A stretch of 51,692 nt of DNA, from positions 1-51,692 of IMG/VR virus record IMGVR_UViG_3300005529_001122. One strand, written 5' to 3'. A program made the translations under genes and the position numbers. The DNA is from a virus. Under the pieces are notes generated by a model. It searched no databases and was not told where the DNA came from. It saw nothing but the letters and a program-made list of their open reading frames with translations. Position 1 is the stretch's first letter, and the number at the start of each line of letters is the position of its first letter. Positions 1 through 8,183 of this stretch are shown piece by piece.

Positions 1-417
1 TCAGATTACGATCCCACCAAGAGCACATTGCTGACCTGGCTCTGTAATCAGGCGCGGTACAACGCACTTAGCCAAGTCCGAGATCATGGTCGCCGCGTGG
101 CTCGGCTCGATAAGTTGGGGGAGGCTGTCCGAATCGGGCTGCTCGGACGCGATAAGGGGCAAGATGGCGAGGACCACTTCCTGGATGCCATCGAGGCCCA
201 GCAGATAATGGCCCAGTACGGCCATGAAATTGCTACCGACCACGGAGACGACGAGGTGTTCCTATTGATGGCGGCGGGAACGAAGGATGAAGCAATGTTT
301 GTGGAAGCGCTCCATCTCACCGGATCGCACGCTGAGAATCGGGCCGAGGTTCGGCGCCGGCGCGATCTCATTCGTAAACGCCTCGAGCGAGTACGCTCGA
401 AATTGCGCACAAAGTAA
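1..417 (+). CDS. Sigma-70-like protein, C-terminal part (cut by the window edge)
   Basis: The frame is open from base 1, so the start lies outside the window; 138 codons remain before a TAA. The first residues (DYDPTKSTLLTWL, then an Ala/Arg-rich helix) resemble sigma region 2 of ECF-type factors. The basic, helical end (EVRRRRDLIRKRLERVRSKL) occupies the place of a region 4 helix-turn-helix. It is the first gene of a + strand run ending in an ImmA/IrrE peptidase and a NurA-HerA pair, so it could control that locus, with the peptidase removing it or a partner. The fold is judged by eye from pattern only; another small DNA-binding protein is possible. Confidence 0.5.
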   Translation, partial: SDYDPTKSTLLTWLCNQARYNALSQVRDHGRRVARLDKLGEAVRIGLLGRDKGQDGEDHFLDAIEAQQIMAQYGHEIATDHGDDEVFLLMAAGTKDEAMFVEALHLTGSHAENRAEVRRRRDLIRKRLERVRSKLRTK

Positions 418-478
418 ATGGTGAATGGCTCCAACTGACATGACCAATACCAGGAAGCAGGACAAAGAGGGGCGCGTG

Positions 479-856
479 ATGGGTGCTGACACTCTGCGAT
501 CAAGCCTTGTGGAGCGCGCGGAGAGTGATGCGCATTTTCTGGCCAGCGCCTTGGCCGCATGGCGCTCAGCTCACCCAGATCTTGACCCACATGATTTGTT
601 GCAATGTGAGAAAGATGATCTCTGGCGAATTGCTTTGTCGCCGCGCCCGAAGAGTGACACCGAGTTCGCTACTGCTGCGAAGCGGATCGCGGACGCGTTC
701 GCGATCGACCTTGACGGATTGATATCGCTTCTCCGACTGGCAGACGCAATGGACGCCCTAGCAACTCCTGATTCAGGATCCGACGAGCTTCTGATGGCCG
801 CTCGCGATCGCTCCGATAAGGACAAGGATCCGAGCGATGAACCTGATCAGCGGTGA
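479..856 (+). CDS. Small helical protein between sigma-like and ImmA/IrrE genes
   Basis: Not recognised as a named family. The 125-residue product is acidic, predicted helical and has no membrane segment or cysteine motif. ATG 479 was chosen because a GAGGGG sequence lies about 7 bases upstream; ATG 425 and 440 are in frame but have poorer sites. The centre (about residues 55-90) looks like a short helical DNA-binding or adaptor bundle. Its stop overlaps the ImmA/IrrE start by 20 bases, implying coupled translation. ImmA/IrrE peptidases usually cleave an XRE-like repressor encoded next to them, so this protein is a candidate substrate or adaptor. That role is inference. Confidence 0.55.
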   Translation: MGADTLRSSLVERAESDAHFLASALAAWRSAHPDLDPHDLLQCEKDDLWRIALSPRPKSDTEFATAAKRIADAFAIDLDGLISLLRLADAMDALATPDSGSDELLMAARDRSDKDKDPSDEPDQR

Positions 857-1619
857 TGTTCTCGATTCTATTCAACGGTTCTGGAACGCCGTAGCTTTAG
901 CCTACCCAGGCGTCGAGGCGCGATTTCCCCGTCAGCTTGAAACCGCTATTCCTGCAGCTCTGCCCCTAGCAATCGTTTCAATCCGAGACTTGAGGGGTTC
1001 GAGTGTTAACGATTGGCTGGCAAAATTGTCGGTGGCAATGCGCGATTTTGGGCCTGACCGGCCGTTGCGGGGCTGTCTCGTAGCATTTCGAGGACGAGGC
1101 CTAGTATTTGTCGATAGCAATGACAGTCCGGATGAGACTCAGCTTACGTTGGCCCACGAGGCGGCGCATTTCCTCCTTCACTATCTTGGACCTCGGGCTA
1201 GGGCCGTTGCTCGCCTAGGGCCAAAAATTCTTGAAGTTCTTGATGGTCTCCGTGCTCCGAGGAATGAGGAGCGCCTCGCCGGCGTCCTGCGGGGCTGCCC
1301 CATTGGGCAATACCGGCATATGATGGGCCGGGGCCAAGAGGGTGCAATTGTCGATTCGGACGTAGAACGGGCAGAAACCGAGGCTGATCTGGTCGCTCTC
1401 GAATTATTGGCTCCGGCGGAAGCTGTCGCACGCATTTGCCGACAGCGAAAAGGCGGCATTGACGAGATGACCGCGTTGGAAGTGCTGCAGACCGAATATC
1501 GAATACCGACTTGGGGAGCAAAATTGCAGGCCCGGGTCATTATTCGGCGTTATGGCAGCCGACGGTCAAATTGGCTGGAAGGTTTAGGGAATCTGGCCAA
1601 AAATCAGGCTGAACCTTGA
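837..1619 (+). CDS. ImmA/IrrE-family metallopeptidase
   Basis: This 260-residue protein has the zinc motif HEAAH at residues 107-111, with the usual hydrophobic flanks (LTLAHEAAHFLLH). A downstream ERAETEADLVALELLAP stretch near 178-194 matches the third-ligand helix of the family, with Glu180 or Glu182 as the likely ligand. ImmA and IrrE enzymes act in the cytoplasm and switch on silenced mobile elements or stress genes by cleaving a repressor. An AAGGAT sequence about 7 bases before ATG 837 supports the start. It sits between a small helical protein and the NurA-like nuclease, suggesting a damage- or phage-triggered switch for the locus. The substrate is unknown. Confidence 0.82.
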   Translation: MNLISGDVLDSIQRFWNAVALAYPGVEARFPRQLETAIPAALPLAIVSIRDLRGSSVNDWLAKLSVAMRDFGPDRPLRGCLVAFRGRGLVFVDSNDSPDETQLTLAHEAAHFLLHYLGPRARAVARLGPKILEVLDGLRAPRNEERLAGVLRGCPIGQYRHMMGRGQEGAIVDSDVERAETEADLVALELLAPAEAVARICRQRKGGIDEMTALEVLQTEYRIPTWGAKLQARVIIRRYGSRRSNWLEGLGNLAKNQAEP

Positions 1620-1725
1620 GATCGATTGGCTGGGGCCCAGCTGGTGATTTGTTGGGCAAAGAATTCGTGTCCGAAAAGTTGCGGGTGGAAGCGATAAGGG
1701 GCGAGTAATTCAGCGAGGTGCTGCG

Positions 1726-3042
1726 ATGCCAGACGGGTCCATACCTCAGTCCGGGGCGACAGGGCAGGGTCATGCCGGGACCCAAGCTGACGCGAATGCA
1801 GACGATTCGTCGCTGAATGCCGGGGCTGCATCAGCGCGAATCCAGCCCAGGGTCCGCGGATCGGAATCCCATCAATCAGCAACGCAAACGGAACCTGACG
1901 AATACGAGAGGGCAACCGGCGAGCGTCTCAGTCAGACGCTTGACATCAATTCGTGGGAGCCAGCGCAGCGGCTGGCCGAGAGCTATGGGCGGTTTGAGCG
2001 AGAGGTAGCGGACGCTGTGCGGACGGAGGCCTTGGTCCGCAATGACGTTCGAAAGCAAGTGCTTCCAATCCTGTCGCAAGCGCCCCATGCTCCTCGCGGA
2101 GCGGGCCATTACCGCGTCTCTCCTGGCCAACTGAAGGACGTGCAGAACAAGATACTTTTCAATGGCCTGACGCAAGCCGCCGATGGGACGTCGGTGGTCT
2201 TCGAGACATTGCCGGTCAAGATGGTGCAGATCGGCGTTGCTCTCGTGAATTACTGCGGCGACAACGGCACGTGGGGTCACCGCATATATCGCCGAGACGT
2301 GCGCATGCGCGGCGGTAATCTCGTCGAAGACGCGATTGCAATTTTGGAGCGGCGCGCGCGGAGAGACGGCGAACGGCAGGTAAGTGTCACTGAGCTTTTG
2401 CGGCGTGCGGTGATGACCTATGGAGAACGCGCAGTGCTCACCTACAAGGCGACTGCGCCATGGAGGATGGGACACGGGAATCCACTTGCGTATGAGCTTC
2501 TAACTGGCTCGGGCGATGCCCGGATAATTGGCATTTCGCTTCCCGTGCTGCGTGATCTAGTGCTTGATCACAAACAGTTCGTTTTCATTCCAAGCGGCAC
2601 GAAGGACGATCTCCTGCTAACGATCGGAAATGCGCTTCTTCCCCTTGAGTATGCGATCGTCAAGGACTTCAGCGAGTATCTCGCTGATCTCCTTGCCGGC
2701 CATTACCGCGGCGAGGAATTCGAACAGATGCATGTGCGCTTGGAAGATTTCAAGGCCGCCGCGGGCCCTTCGCTGATCATGGGCGTCTTCCGTGCTTCAG
2801 CATTTGCTCCACCGCAAGTTTTTTATGCGCACGCCGATCACGCGCACGAGGCGGCACTGATTGCCATGGCCGATGCCATGCTTGTGGACCATCGAGGGTT
2901 TCCAATGCTGCTCGATCTAGCAGATCGCCTCTGCGTTGGTCTGTTTGGCGCCGACACATTGGTTCGGCCGGCAACTGCCGCGTATGCGCAAGCGCAGGAG
3001 GGAACCCAGTATCTGCCGGAACGTCGAACGCGAACCGCCTGA
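1726..3042 (+). CDS. NurA-like nuclease, partner of HerA
   Basis: The 438-residue product has about 65 N-terminal residues of low complexity, then a folded region. The DGT motif at Asp153, followed by a hydrophobic strand (VQIGVALVNY), matches the first metal-binding motif of the NurA nuclease domain. A C-terminal stretch near residue 390 (GFPMLLDLADRL) fits the family's closing G-x-P-x-x-L-x-x-A-D signature. NurA is a 5'-3' exonuclease/endonuclease that works as a dimer on a HerA hexamer to resect DNA ends. The next gene, 38 bases downstream, is a HerA ATPase, which strongly supports the call. The 106 bases before this gene hold no clear terminator, so it may share the upstream transcript. 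Confidence 0.72.
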   Translation: MPDGSIPQSGATGQGHAGTQADANADDSSLNAGAASARIQPRVRGSESHQSATQTEPDEYERATGERLSQTLDINSWEPAQRLAESYGRFEREVADAVRTEALVRNDVRKQVLPILSQAPHAPRGAGHYRVSPGQLKDVQNKILFNGLTQAADGTSVVFETLPVKMVQIGVALVNYCGDNGTWGHRIYRRDVRMRGGNLVEDAIAILERRARRDGERQVSVTELLRRAVMTYGERAVLTYKATAPWRMGHGNPLAYELLTGSGDARIIGISLPVLRDLVLDHKQFVFIPSGTKDDLLLTIGNALLPLEYAIVKDFSEYLADLLAGHYRGEEFEQMHVRLEDFKAAAGPSLIMGVFRASAFAPPQVFYAHADHAHEAALIAMADAMLVDHRGFPMLLDLADRLCVGLFGADTLVRPATAAYAQAQEGTQYLPERRTRTA

Positions 3043-3080
3043 ACAGACGTCAAAATCTCTTGTGATTTGAGGAGAACGCT

Positions 3081-5000
3081 ATGTCCAGTGAAATGCATGA
3101 CTCCGATGCGGTGGGCCAATCCAGTGATCAGGCCGGAGTGCCACGCGTTGACGGACAGGATTGGATTCCGCCGTTGGACGGTCGCGTGTCGATCGCGCCG
3201 GCTGAGGCACCGGCCGAGGCATTTGCACGACTGGAGCGTACCGCCCAGGCGAATGGAGGCGAATACAAGCTGCCCAAGGAGTACGAAGGTTCGTTTGGCC
3301 GCACGCTGTTTGACAGTCCGGCGAGCGAGGACGGAAGCGTTACGGTTGTGCTGCCGCCGCCGGAGATCGAGCACGTCACCACTCAAGCCTTGGTTCGAAT
3401 CCAAAGCTATCCCGATAATCGAGTCTACGTCGGCGCTGTGAGCGCTGGTCCCTTCTATGACCCAGACGGTCTCAAGGCAGATAGTCCGACGATGGTCGTT
3501 TCAGCTGTTTCGGGAGCAATCATCATGCCGAGCCACCATGGACGGCTCAGCGTCTCAATTATTGGCCTGGAGCACAATGGACGCATTGGTCCGGCAAACC
3601 GGCGGCCCCGACCGAACTCACCGGTTTTTTTGGTGCCCGACCAGGAGATGTCGCGCATTCTGGGCCTGAGGGGCGATTTCCCTCTTGGAGTTGTCGTTGG
3701 GCACGAACGGGTCGATATCCCCGTGCCTGTGCACGACAAATCCGTTCTGTATCGCCACACCGGCATTCTCGGCACGACCGGGGGCGGCAAATCAACGACG
3801 GTCACAAATTTTGTCGGAGGGCTTAGGAATCACGGCGCTGCCGTAGTTCTGCTTGATACCGAGGGCGAGTACACCACCATCAATGAACCGACCGACAACG
3901 AGGTCATGATTGAGCTCCTGCGGGAACGTGGAATCGCGCATCAAGGGATGTCCGATACTCATGTTTATCACCTTGTCGGAAGGGAAACGGCGAACCCACG
4001 ACATCCAAGTATCACGCCGTTCACATTGTCGTTTGCCGCGCTCTCGCCTTACGCCGTCATGGAAATCCTGGAGATGAACGACGCGCAGCAGAGTCGCTTC
4101 TTGGCTGCCTACGACTTGGCGAAGCGCTTCATGCGTGATTATCGGGTGTTTCCAACGACTCAGCAGGAGGAGCAACTCGTCCTGGATTACGATGAACAGG
4201 AAATGGGTTATCCGCGGTTGACACTCTCTTTCCTGATCGATGTCGTGACAGCTTGCATCTGCGCTCTGCAGAACCAGCCACAGCCGTCGAACGTCCTGAA
4301 CCGCAATATCTTCGGTACAAACTGGGACGCAATAATCCGCACCATCAATGGTGCCGGCCTCGAGAAAAGCGCGCCAAGCTGGAAGAAAGTCAGTGGAATG
4401 CTGTGGCGCCTTCACCGCCTCGGCATATTCGACAGCCGTGCGGCCCGGACGCTGGATGCTCGTACTATGCTGCAGCCCGGCCGCGTCAACATCATTGATC
4501 TCTCCGATCTCGACGGCGCTGTCCTGCGTAACCTTGCGATTGCACAGATTCTGCGACAGCTACACGAGACCCAAGAGGCCAACTACGTCGCGGCCAACGA
4601 GCGCGGCCAGGCGCCAACGCCAGCCCATGTGGTGATTGAGGAAGCCCACGAGTTTCTGTCCTCAGCTCGCATTCGGCAGATGCCGGTTCTCTATCAACAG
4701 GTCTCTAAGATCGCAAAGCGAGGGCGCAAGCGTTGGCTCGGCCTAACGTTCGTAACGCAGCTACCACAGAATCTTCCGGATGAGGTTCTCGCTCTCGTGA
4801 ACTCCTGGATACTTCACAAAATTCAGGATGAAAGTGTCGTCAACCGGCTGCGTAAGACGATTCCCTCGATCGATCCATCGCTATGGAAAATGATCGCCAG
4901 CTTGCGATCTGGCCAGGCGGTTGTCCAGTTATCGCATATGAGCCGGCCAATGTTGACGGCGATCAATCCCTCGCCTTATCGGTTGCGCCTGGAGAACTAA
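3081..5000 (+). CDS. HerA-type hexameric DNA-translocating ATPase
   Basis: A 639-residue FtsK/HerA-superfamily ATPase. Residues about 90-215 form a beta-rich HAS-barrel-like N-terminal part. The Walker A motif GTTGGGKST begins at Gly231 with Lys237, and the Walker B motif HVVIEEAHEF carries Glu520-Glu521. A conserved RGRKRWLGLTFVTQ segment follows, as expected for the sensor/arginine region of this family. HerA pumps duplex DNA through its ring and feeds an attached nuclease, here the NurA-like product encoded just upstream. A GAGGAG site 7 bases before ATG 3081 fixes the start. The last four bases overlap the end of a convergent methyltransferase gene, so the two ends abut exactly. Confidence 0.88.
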   Translation: MSSEMHDSDAVGQSSDQAGVPRVDGQDWIPPLDGRVSIAPAEAPAEAFARLERTAQANGGEYKLPKEYEGSFGRTLFDSPASEDGSVTVVLPPPEIEHVTTQALVRIQSYPDNRVYVGAVSAGPFYDPDGLKADSPTMVVSAVSGAIIMPSHHGRLSVSIIGLEHNGRIGPANRRPRPNSPVFLVPDQEMSRILGLRGDFPLGVVVGHERVDIPVPVHDKSVLYRHTGILGTTGGGKSTTVTNFVGGLRNHGAAVVLLDTEGEYTTINEPTDNEVMIELLRERGIAHQGMSDTHVYHLVGRETANPRHPSITPFTLSFAALSPYAVMEILEMNDAQQSRFLAAYDLAKRFMRDYRVFPTTQQEEQLVLDYDEQEMGYPRLTLSFLIDVVTACICALQNQPQPSNVLNRNIFGTNWDAIIRTINGAGLEKSAPSWKKVSGMLWRLHRLGIFDSRAARTLDARTMLQPGRVNIIDLSDLDGAVLRNLAIAQILRQLHETQEANYVAANERGQAPTPAHVVIEEAHEFLSSARIRQMPVLYQQVSKIAKRGRKRWLGLTFVTQLPQNLPDEVLALVNSWILHKIQDESVVNRLRKTIPSIDPSLWKMIASLRSGQAVVQLSHMSRPMLTAINPSPYRLRLEN

Positions 5001-6235
5001 TGAACTGTCCTCGTAAATCCAAGGACCACTTCGCGCCGCATGCGCGCGTTTAACTGAGCTGACCCATTTTGTAAGGGAGGTGGCAAGTATCGGCGGTTTG
5101 CTGGCAGCTTACGCGTGCGGCGTGCAAAAAGCTTGAGGCCGACTGATTCGGCGACTGCCGATACAACGATAGCGTTGCGAATGAACGTTCCCCTTACCGT
5201 GTTTTCGCCGACTACGTAAATGGCCTTGCCCCCTGGCACGAGCACGCGTGCGGTTTCGCTCAGAGAAAGTCGCATGTCATCTATGTAGCGGGCGAGAACT
5301 GCTCCGTCTCCAGAGCGCAATTGCGGGCGGAGTTTCAGGTCGCGCATGATGTCGCGAATTGCTGGTTCATCCTGCGGAGCGCCATTTCCAACTTCGGTTC
5401 CAACGCTCGACGCTCTGATGCGGCGAAGTTCGTCGATGCTGTAGCCCATCCAAACAAGTGTAAACTTACTGCATCGCATGTAGTCGATCGCGTTGAGGTA
5501 AGGAGGAGATGTCAGGACCAGATCGACGGACTGTTTTGATAACGGAAGGCTGCGCGCATCACCTTCGTAGAGGTGAGGCGAGGGACCACGGGATTGACTA
5601 CTCGCGTGGATGCAGTTTTCGACCACCCGGGACATCGCTGTCGCAAACGTCCGGAACGGCTTAGTCGGGGCGCGGTCATAGGATTTGTGAGGGCGACTGT
5701 GCGCCAAATCCATCGCCAATGAAGCTCCTGCCTGCTTGGCGATAATCAATCGGGAAAATCCGCACCACAGAACGTCACGCGTTGTACGATCCCGAACTCT
5801 ACCGATAGCAGTAGAAAGCGAGGCGAGCTGTTTGCGCGCGTAATCGTCAAACCAGTATGAAATGAATCGTCGCGTCTCCTCGTCCGCCCCATGAGGATAT
5901 GAATTTCGTGCGGGGAGAGAGGCGAAGATCGACCTGGCGCGAGAGAGGACGTCTGCTGCCTTTTCGTGAACCTGTTCTGGGTCAATCGTGGTCGACCAAA
6001 CTTTTGAGATGAGCACCGCGAGCGGGTCGATGTCTACGCCGAACGCTCGATGTCCTTTGCAACGGGCAAGCGCGATCACCGTGCCAGACCCCATCATCGG
6101 GTCCAACACGCGAAGAGGCTTCTGTGCCTCGCTCAACACCTCAAGAGCGATCCCGGGCGCCATGCGAGCAGGAAAAGGATGGACGGGCTCGCGCCCCAAG
6201 GCCTCATAGACTGTTTTCTTGTGGGATCCGATCAT
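4997..6235 (-). CDS. Site-specific DNA methyltransferase of the defence island
   Basis: This 412-residue SAM-dependent amino-methyltransferase has motif I DPMMGSGT at residues 45-52, followed by GVDIDP, and the catalytic motif TSPPY at about 242-246. Motif I therefore precedes motif IV, as in the alpha or gamma arrangement; SPPY is used by N4-cytosine and some N6-adenine enzymes. About 190 residues separate the motifs and may hold the target-recognition part. The first ATG, at 6235, is used; an upstream in-frame TTG gives only six more residues. It converges with herA and ends inside the last codon of that gene. In this setting it may mark self DNA for a NurA-HerA nuclease, which is inference; no restriction endonuclease gene is visible nearby. 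Confidence 0.8.
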   Translation of the reverse strand: MIGSHKKTVYEALGREPVHPFPARMAPGIALEVLSEAQKPLRVLDPMMGSGTVIALARCKGHRAFGVDIDPLAVLISKVWSTTIDPEQVHEKAADVLSRARSIFASLPARNSYPHGADEETRRFISYWFDDYARKQLASLSTAIGRVRDRTTRDVLWCGFSRLIIAKQAGASLAMDLAHSRPHKSYDRAPTKPFRTFATAMSRVVENCIHASSQSRGPSPHLYEGDARSLPLSKQSVDLVLTSPPYLNAIDYMRCSKFTLVWMGYSIDELRRIRASSVGTEVGNGAPQDEPAIRDIMRDLKLRPQLRSGDGAVLARYIDDMRLSLSETARVLVPGGKAIYVVGENTVRGTFIRNAIVVSAVAESVGLKLFARRTRKLPANRRYLPPPLQNGSAQLNARMRREVVLGFTRTVH

Positions 6236-6401
6236 TATCCAGCCCAAACTCAAGGTGAACGCGAGGGCGCATGAATGGCGAGAACTCCACTATTGCACAG
6301 GACTGTAGGATCGCAAAATGTCCCAGTCGGCCGTCCACCTTTGAAGGGCGCACGGCAAGTCGGCTGCGATGCAGGGCGTTCAACGAGAAGGAGTAGGCGT
6401 C
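6236..6401. promoter_or_regulatory. Divergent intergenic region between methyltransferase and HEPN-like gene
   Basis: This 166-base gap separates the start of the - strand methyltransferase from the + strand HEPN-like gene, so both promoters should lie here. No convincing -35/-10 pair or operator palindrome stands out. The right end carries an AAGGAG ribosome-binding site about 8 bases before ATG 6402. The arrangement would allow opposed control of the modifying enzyme and the downstream gene. Confidence 0.3.
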
Positions 6402-6979
6402 ATGCCTGCGGACAACGTGGGTCCTCACGATCTTCTGTCAGATGTCACTGAACTCGACTTAGTCCGCCATCTTCTGGCCGATCTCCATGACGACCTGATC
6501 GAAAAGGTCGCCCGTTTTCGACAACTGATCGACCTCGGCTTGCAGATGGGCAGACGAACAATGATCTTTGGGGGCCACGCCGCTCATCACGCGTGGATTG
6601 AGGCACGGTCGTCTTTTGTTCACGGAAACTATGCGGCGACGGTCCTTCTCTGTCAGAGCCTTGTAGAGAATCTTCTCGCCGCGTTTCTGCATGCCGGGCT
6701 GCTGATGGATGATCTACCCGATCGAATGCTTTTCGGGAAACGCTGCGACGTTGCCGCGAGCGGGATGTCATTTCGGATCAGGACGTGGAAGACCTTAGCC
6801 GACTGATGGAGCTGCGAAACCCACTATCGCATTTTCGGCATGTGCAAGAAGTCGCCAATCTTGATCGGCGCGCCATCCAGACTGGGGAAACGGCGGAGGA
6901 GCTTCTGAGCCGAGACGCAGTATTTGCAATCGGTCTCGCTGTGCGAATGTTGGGCAAACCAGCCTTTCGGCTTGGCTAG
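6402..6979 (+). pseudogene. HEPN-like gene broken by a single-base frameshift
   Basis: The first part reads in one frame from ATG 6402 (AAGGAG about 8 bases upstream) to a premature TAG near 6804. The second part continues in the -1 frame to TAG 6977-6979. Adding one T to the run at 6730-6733 restores a continuous protein of about 190 residues whose join reads DRMLFRETLRRCRERD. The restored protein has a long amphipathic helical region, and its end carries RNPLSH, an R-x4-H motif typical of HEPN-fold RNases and toxins. The break may be a true mutation, an assembly error in a homopolymer, or phase variation. HEPN assignment rests on the motif and helical pattern only. Confidence 0.6.
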
Positions 6980-6980
6980 C

Positions 6981-7268
6981 CTATGGTTGTTTGGCAGGTG
7001 TCACCTGTTCAAGACGATCCACGCGCCGTTCGATAGCGTTGAGCCTTTCATCCTGCCGTGCTGTGAGCACCACGACATTTGCGAGTTGCTGTAGCGTAGC
7101 TTCGATCTTCGCGACGCGTTGGTCCACGCTTTGCAGCTCTGCTCTCATGCCGAAGAAAGCTGCCGTTCCGGCGATGATAAAACTGATTGCAGTTAGGATA
7201 TGACCGTAATTGATCGTCGGATCGAACAGTGGTTTTTGCTTCTTACGTTCGCTCGCATCGTCGCTCAT
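6981..7268 (-). CDS. Membrane-anchored coiled-coil protein of the lysis region
   Basis: The 95-residue product has a charged N-terminus, one membrane helix at about residues 22-42 (YGHILTAISFIIAGTAAFFG), then a coiled coil to the end with heptad-like leucines (VAKIEATLQQLANVV and ERRVDRLEQV). One membrane anchor followed by a long coil is the layout of phage lysis accessory proteins such as spanin-like or holin-regulator proteins, but no specific family is recognised. It is the last gene of the phage late operon and ends two bases from the stop of the + strand HEPN-like gene, marking the junction between the island and the prophage. Confidence 0.65.
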   Translation of the reverse strand: MSDDASERKKQKPLFDPTINYGHILTAISFIIAGTAAFFGMRAELQSVDQRVAKIEATLQQLANVVVLTARQDERLNAIERRVDRLEQVTPAKQP

Positions 7269-7385
7269 TGAAACGCTCGCTAAGTAGATGCATTCATCAG
7301 GTCCGCGCAGAACTGATGCGCTCTACACCTTGAATGCTATTTGTCCGGGGTGAGATGCCGTGGGCACGATTGGTGAATTCCGGCA

Positions 7386-7775
7386 TCATCGCCGGAAAAT
7401 CCGCGCGACTTTCTCGATCGACCGACCGCCGACGTAAGCGGTGATGATCATGCCGGTCCAATCCGCTATCATGCCCGTGATCGGATCAGTGGTGCCAAGT
7501 CCGAGCACCTTGTCCCATACGATCACCTTCCAGAAATAGATGATTACGGGCGCGGCGAGCAGCGGCCGAATGATGGCCGTATACCATCGGCCCTGCTCGG
7601 CGATGATGATCGCCGACGCCTGCCTGCGCGCTTCGATCTCAGCTTCGATCTCCTTGGCGGCGAGGTCGGCCGCCATCCGGTCCTGTGTGTTCGCGGCGTT
7701 GAGCTTGGCCTTGTACGCACTGATCAGGCCGCTGATGACGGGCCCGCCGATGAGGCTTGCAAGCCAGGTCCACAC
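7386..7775 (-). CDS. Holin-like membrane protein (3TM type)
   Basis: A 129-residue protein with a hydrophobic N-terminus (LASLIGGPVISGLISAY), a charged coil (residues about 25-60, rich in Ala, Glu, Arg), then two strong hydrophobic spans (IIRPLLAAPVIIYFWKVIVW and ITGMIADWTGMIITAYVGG). This order matches the three-TM holins seen beside muramidases in alphaproteobacterial prophages. Holins form inner-membrane lesions that release endolysin at a set time. It lies one base from the next gene upstream and two genes from the endolysin. The 117 bases downstream of it hold no recognisable feature. Confidence 0.68.
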   Translation of the reverse strand: MWTWLASLIGGPVISGLISAYKAKLNAANTQDRMAADLAAKEIEAEIEARRQASAIIIAEQGRWYTAIIRPLLAAPVIIYFWKVIVWDKVLGLGTTDPITGMIADWTGMIITAYVGGRSIEKVARIFRR

Positions 7776-7776
7776 G

Positions 7777-8166
7777 TCAGCCTCCCTGGCCCGCTGCTGT
7801 AACGTCGGCGAGCTCGGTCTTGTGCCGCCTGTCGGCGAGGTTGCGCAGGAACTGGAAGAGCGCAGTGAGCGAGATCAGGATCAGCGGCCACGCCCAAGAC
7901 GGCACCTTGGCGGCGAGCGAGCTCACATCGACGCCGCTCACGATCGGCGCGAAGAAATCGTAGCCGCTCACGGCTGCGCTTGCGACGATCACGACCGCGG
8001 ACGAGAGCTTCTGCTTGATGCCTGAAAACTTTTCGCGCAGTGCCGCGAAGAAACTCTCTTCCTTGTCGTAAAGCTCGCGGAATGCCGGCCGCGATTTCAG
8101 GATCGGACGAATCCAGAACCAGTAAATCGCGACAAGCGTCGCGAGGACCAATAGGAACATCAACAT
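7777..8166 (-). CDS. Small membrane protein of the lysis cassette
   Basis: The family is not recognised. The 129-residue product shows an N-terminal membrane helix (residues 2-20), a charged amphipathic region (about 25-55), a second hydrophobic segment (SSAVVIVASAAVSGYDFFAPIV) and a third near the end (WAWPLILISLTALFQFL). It could be a second holin, an antiholin or a pinholin-like accessory. It is tightly packed between the endolysin, 17 bases away, and the 3TM holin. A signal-anchor-like N-terminus with three spans is what can be seen; lysis function follows from position only. Confidence 0.6.
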   Translation of the reverse strand: MLMFLLVLATLVAIYWFWIRPILKSRPAFRELYDKEESFFAALREKFSGIKQKLSSAVVIVASAAVSGYDFFAPIVSGVDVSSLAAKVPSWAWPLILISLTALFQFLRNLADRRHKTELADVTAAGQGG

Positions 8167-8183
8167 GGCTTGTTCTCCTGTGG

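Noticed and set aside
1-6979. A known DISARM, BREX, Sir2-HerA or HerA-DUF4297 system
   Set aside because: No DrmA/DrmB, PglZ/BrxC, Sir2 or DUF4297 domain was seen; the nuclease matches NurA instead.
6960-7000. An attachment site at the island-prophage junction
   Set aside because: No tRNA end or direct repeat with another part of the window is visible; the other prophage end is not in the window.
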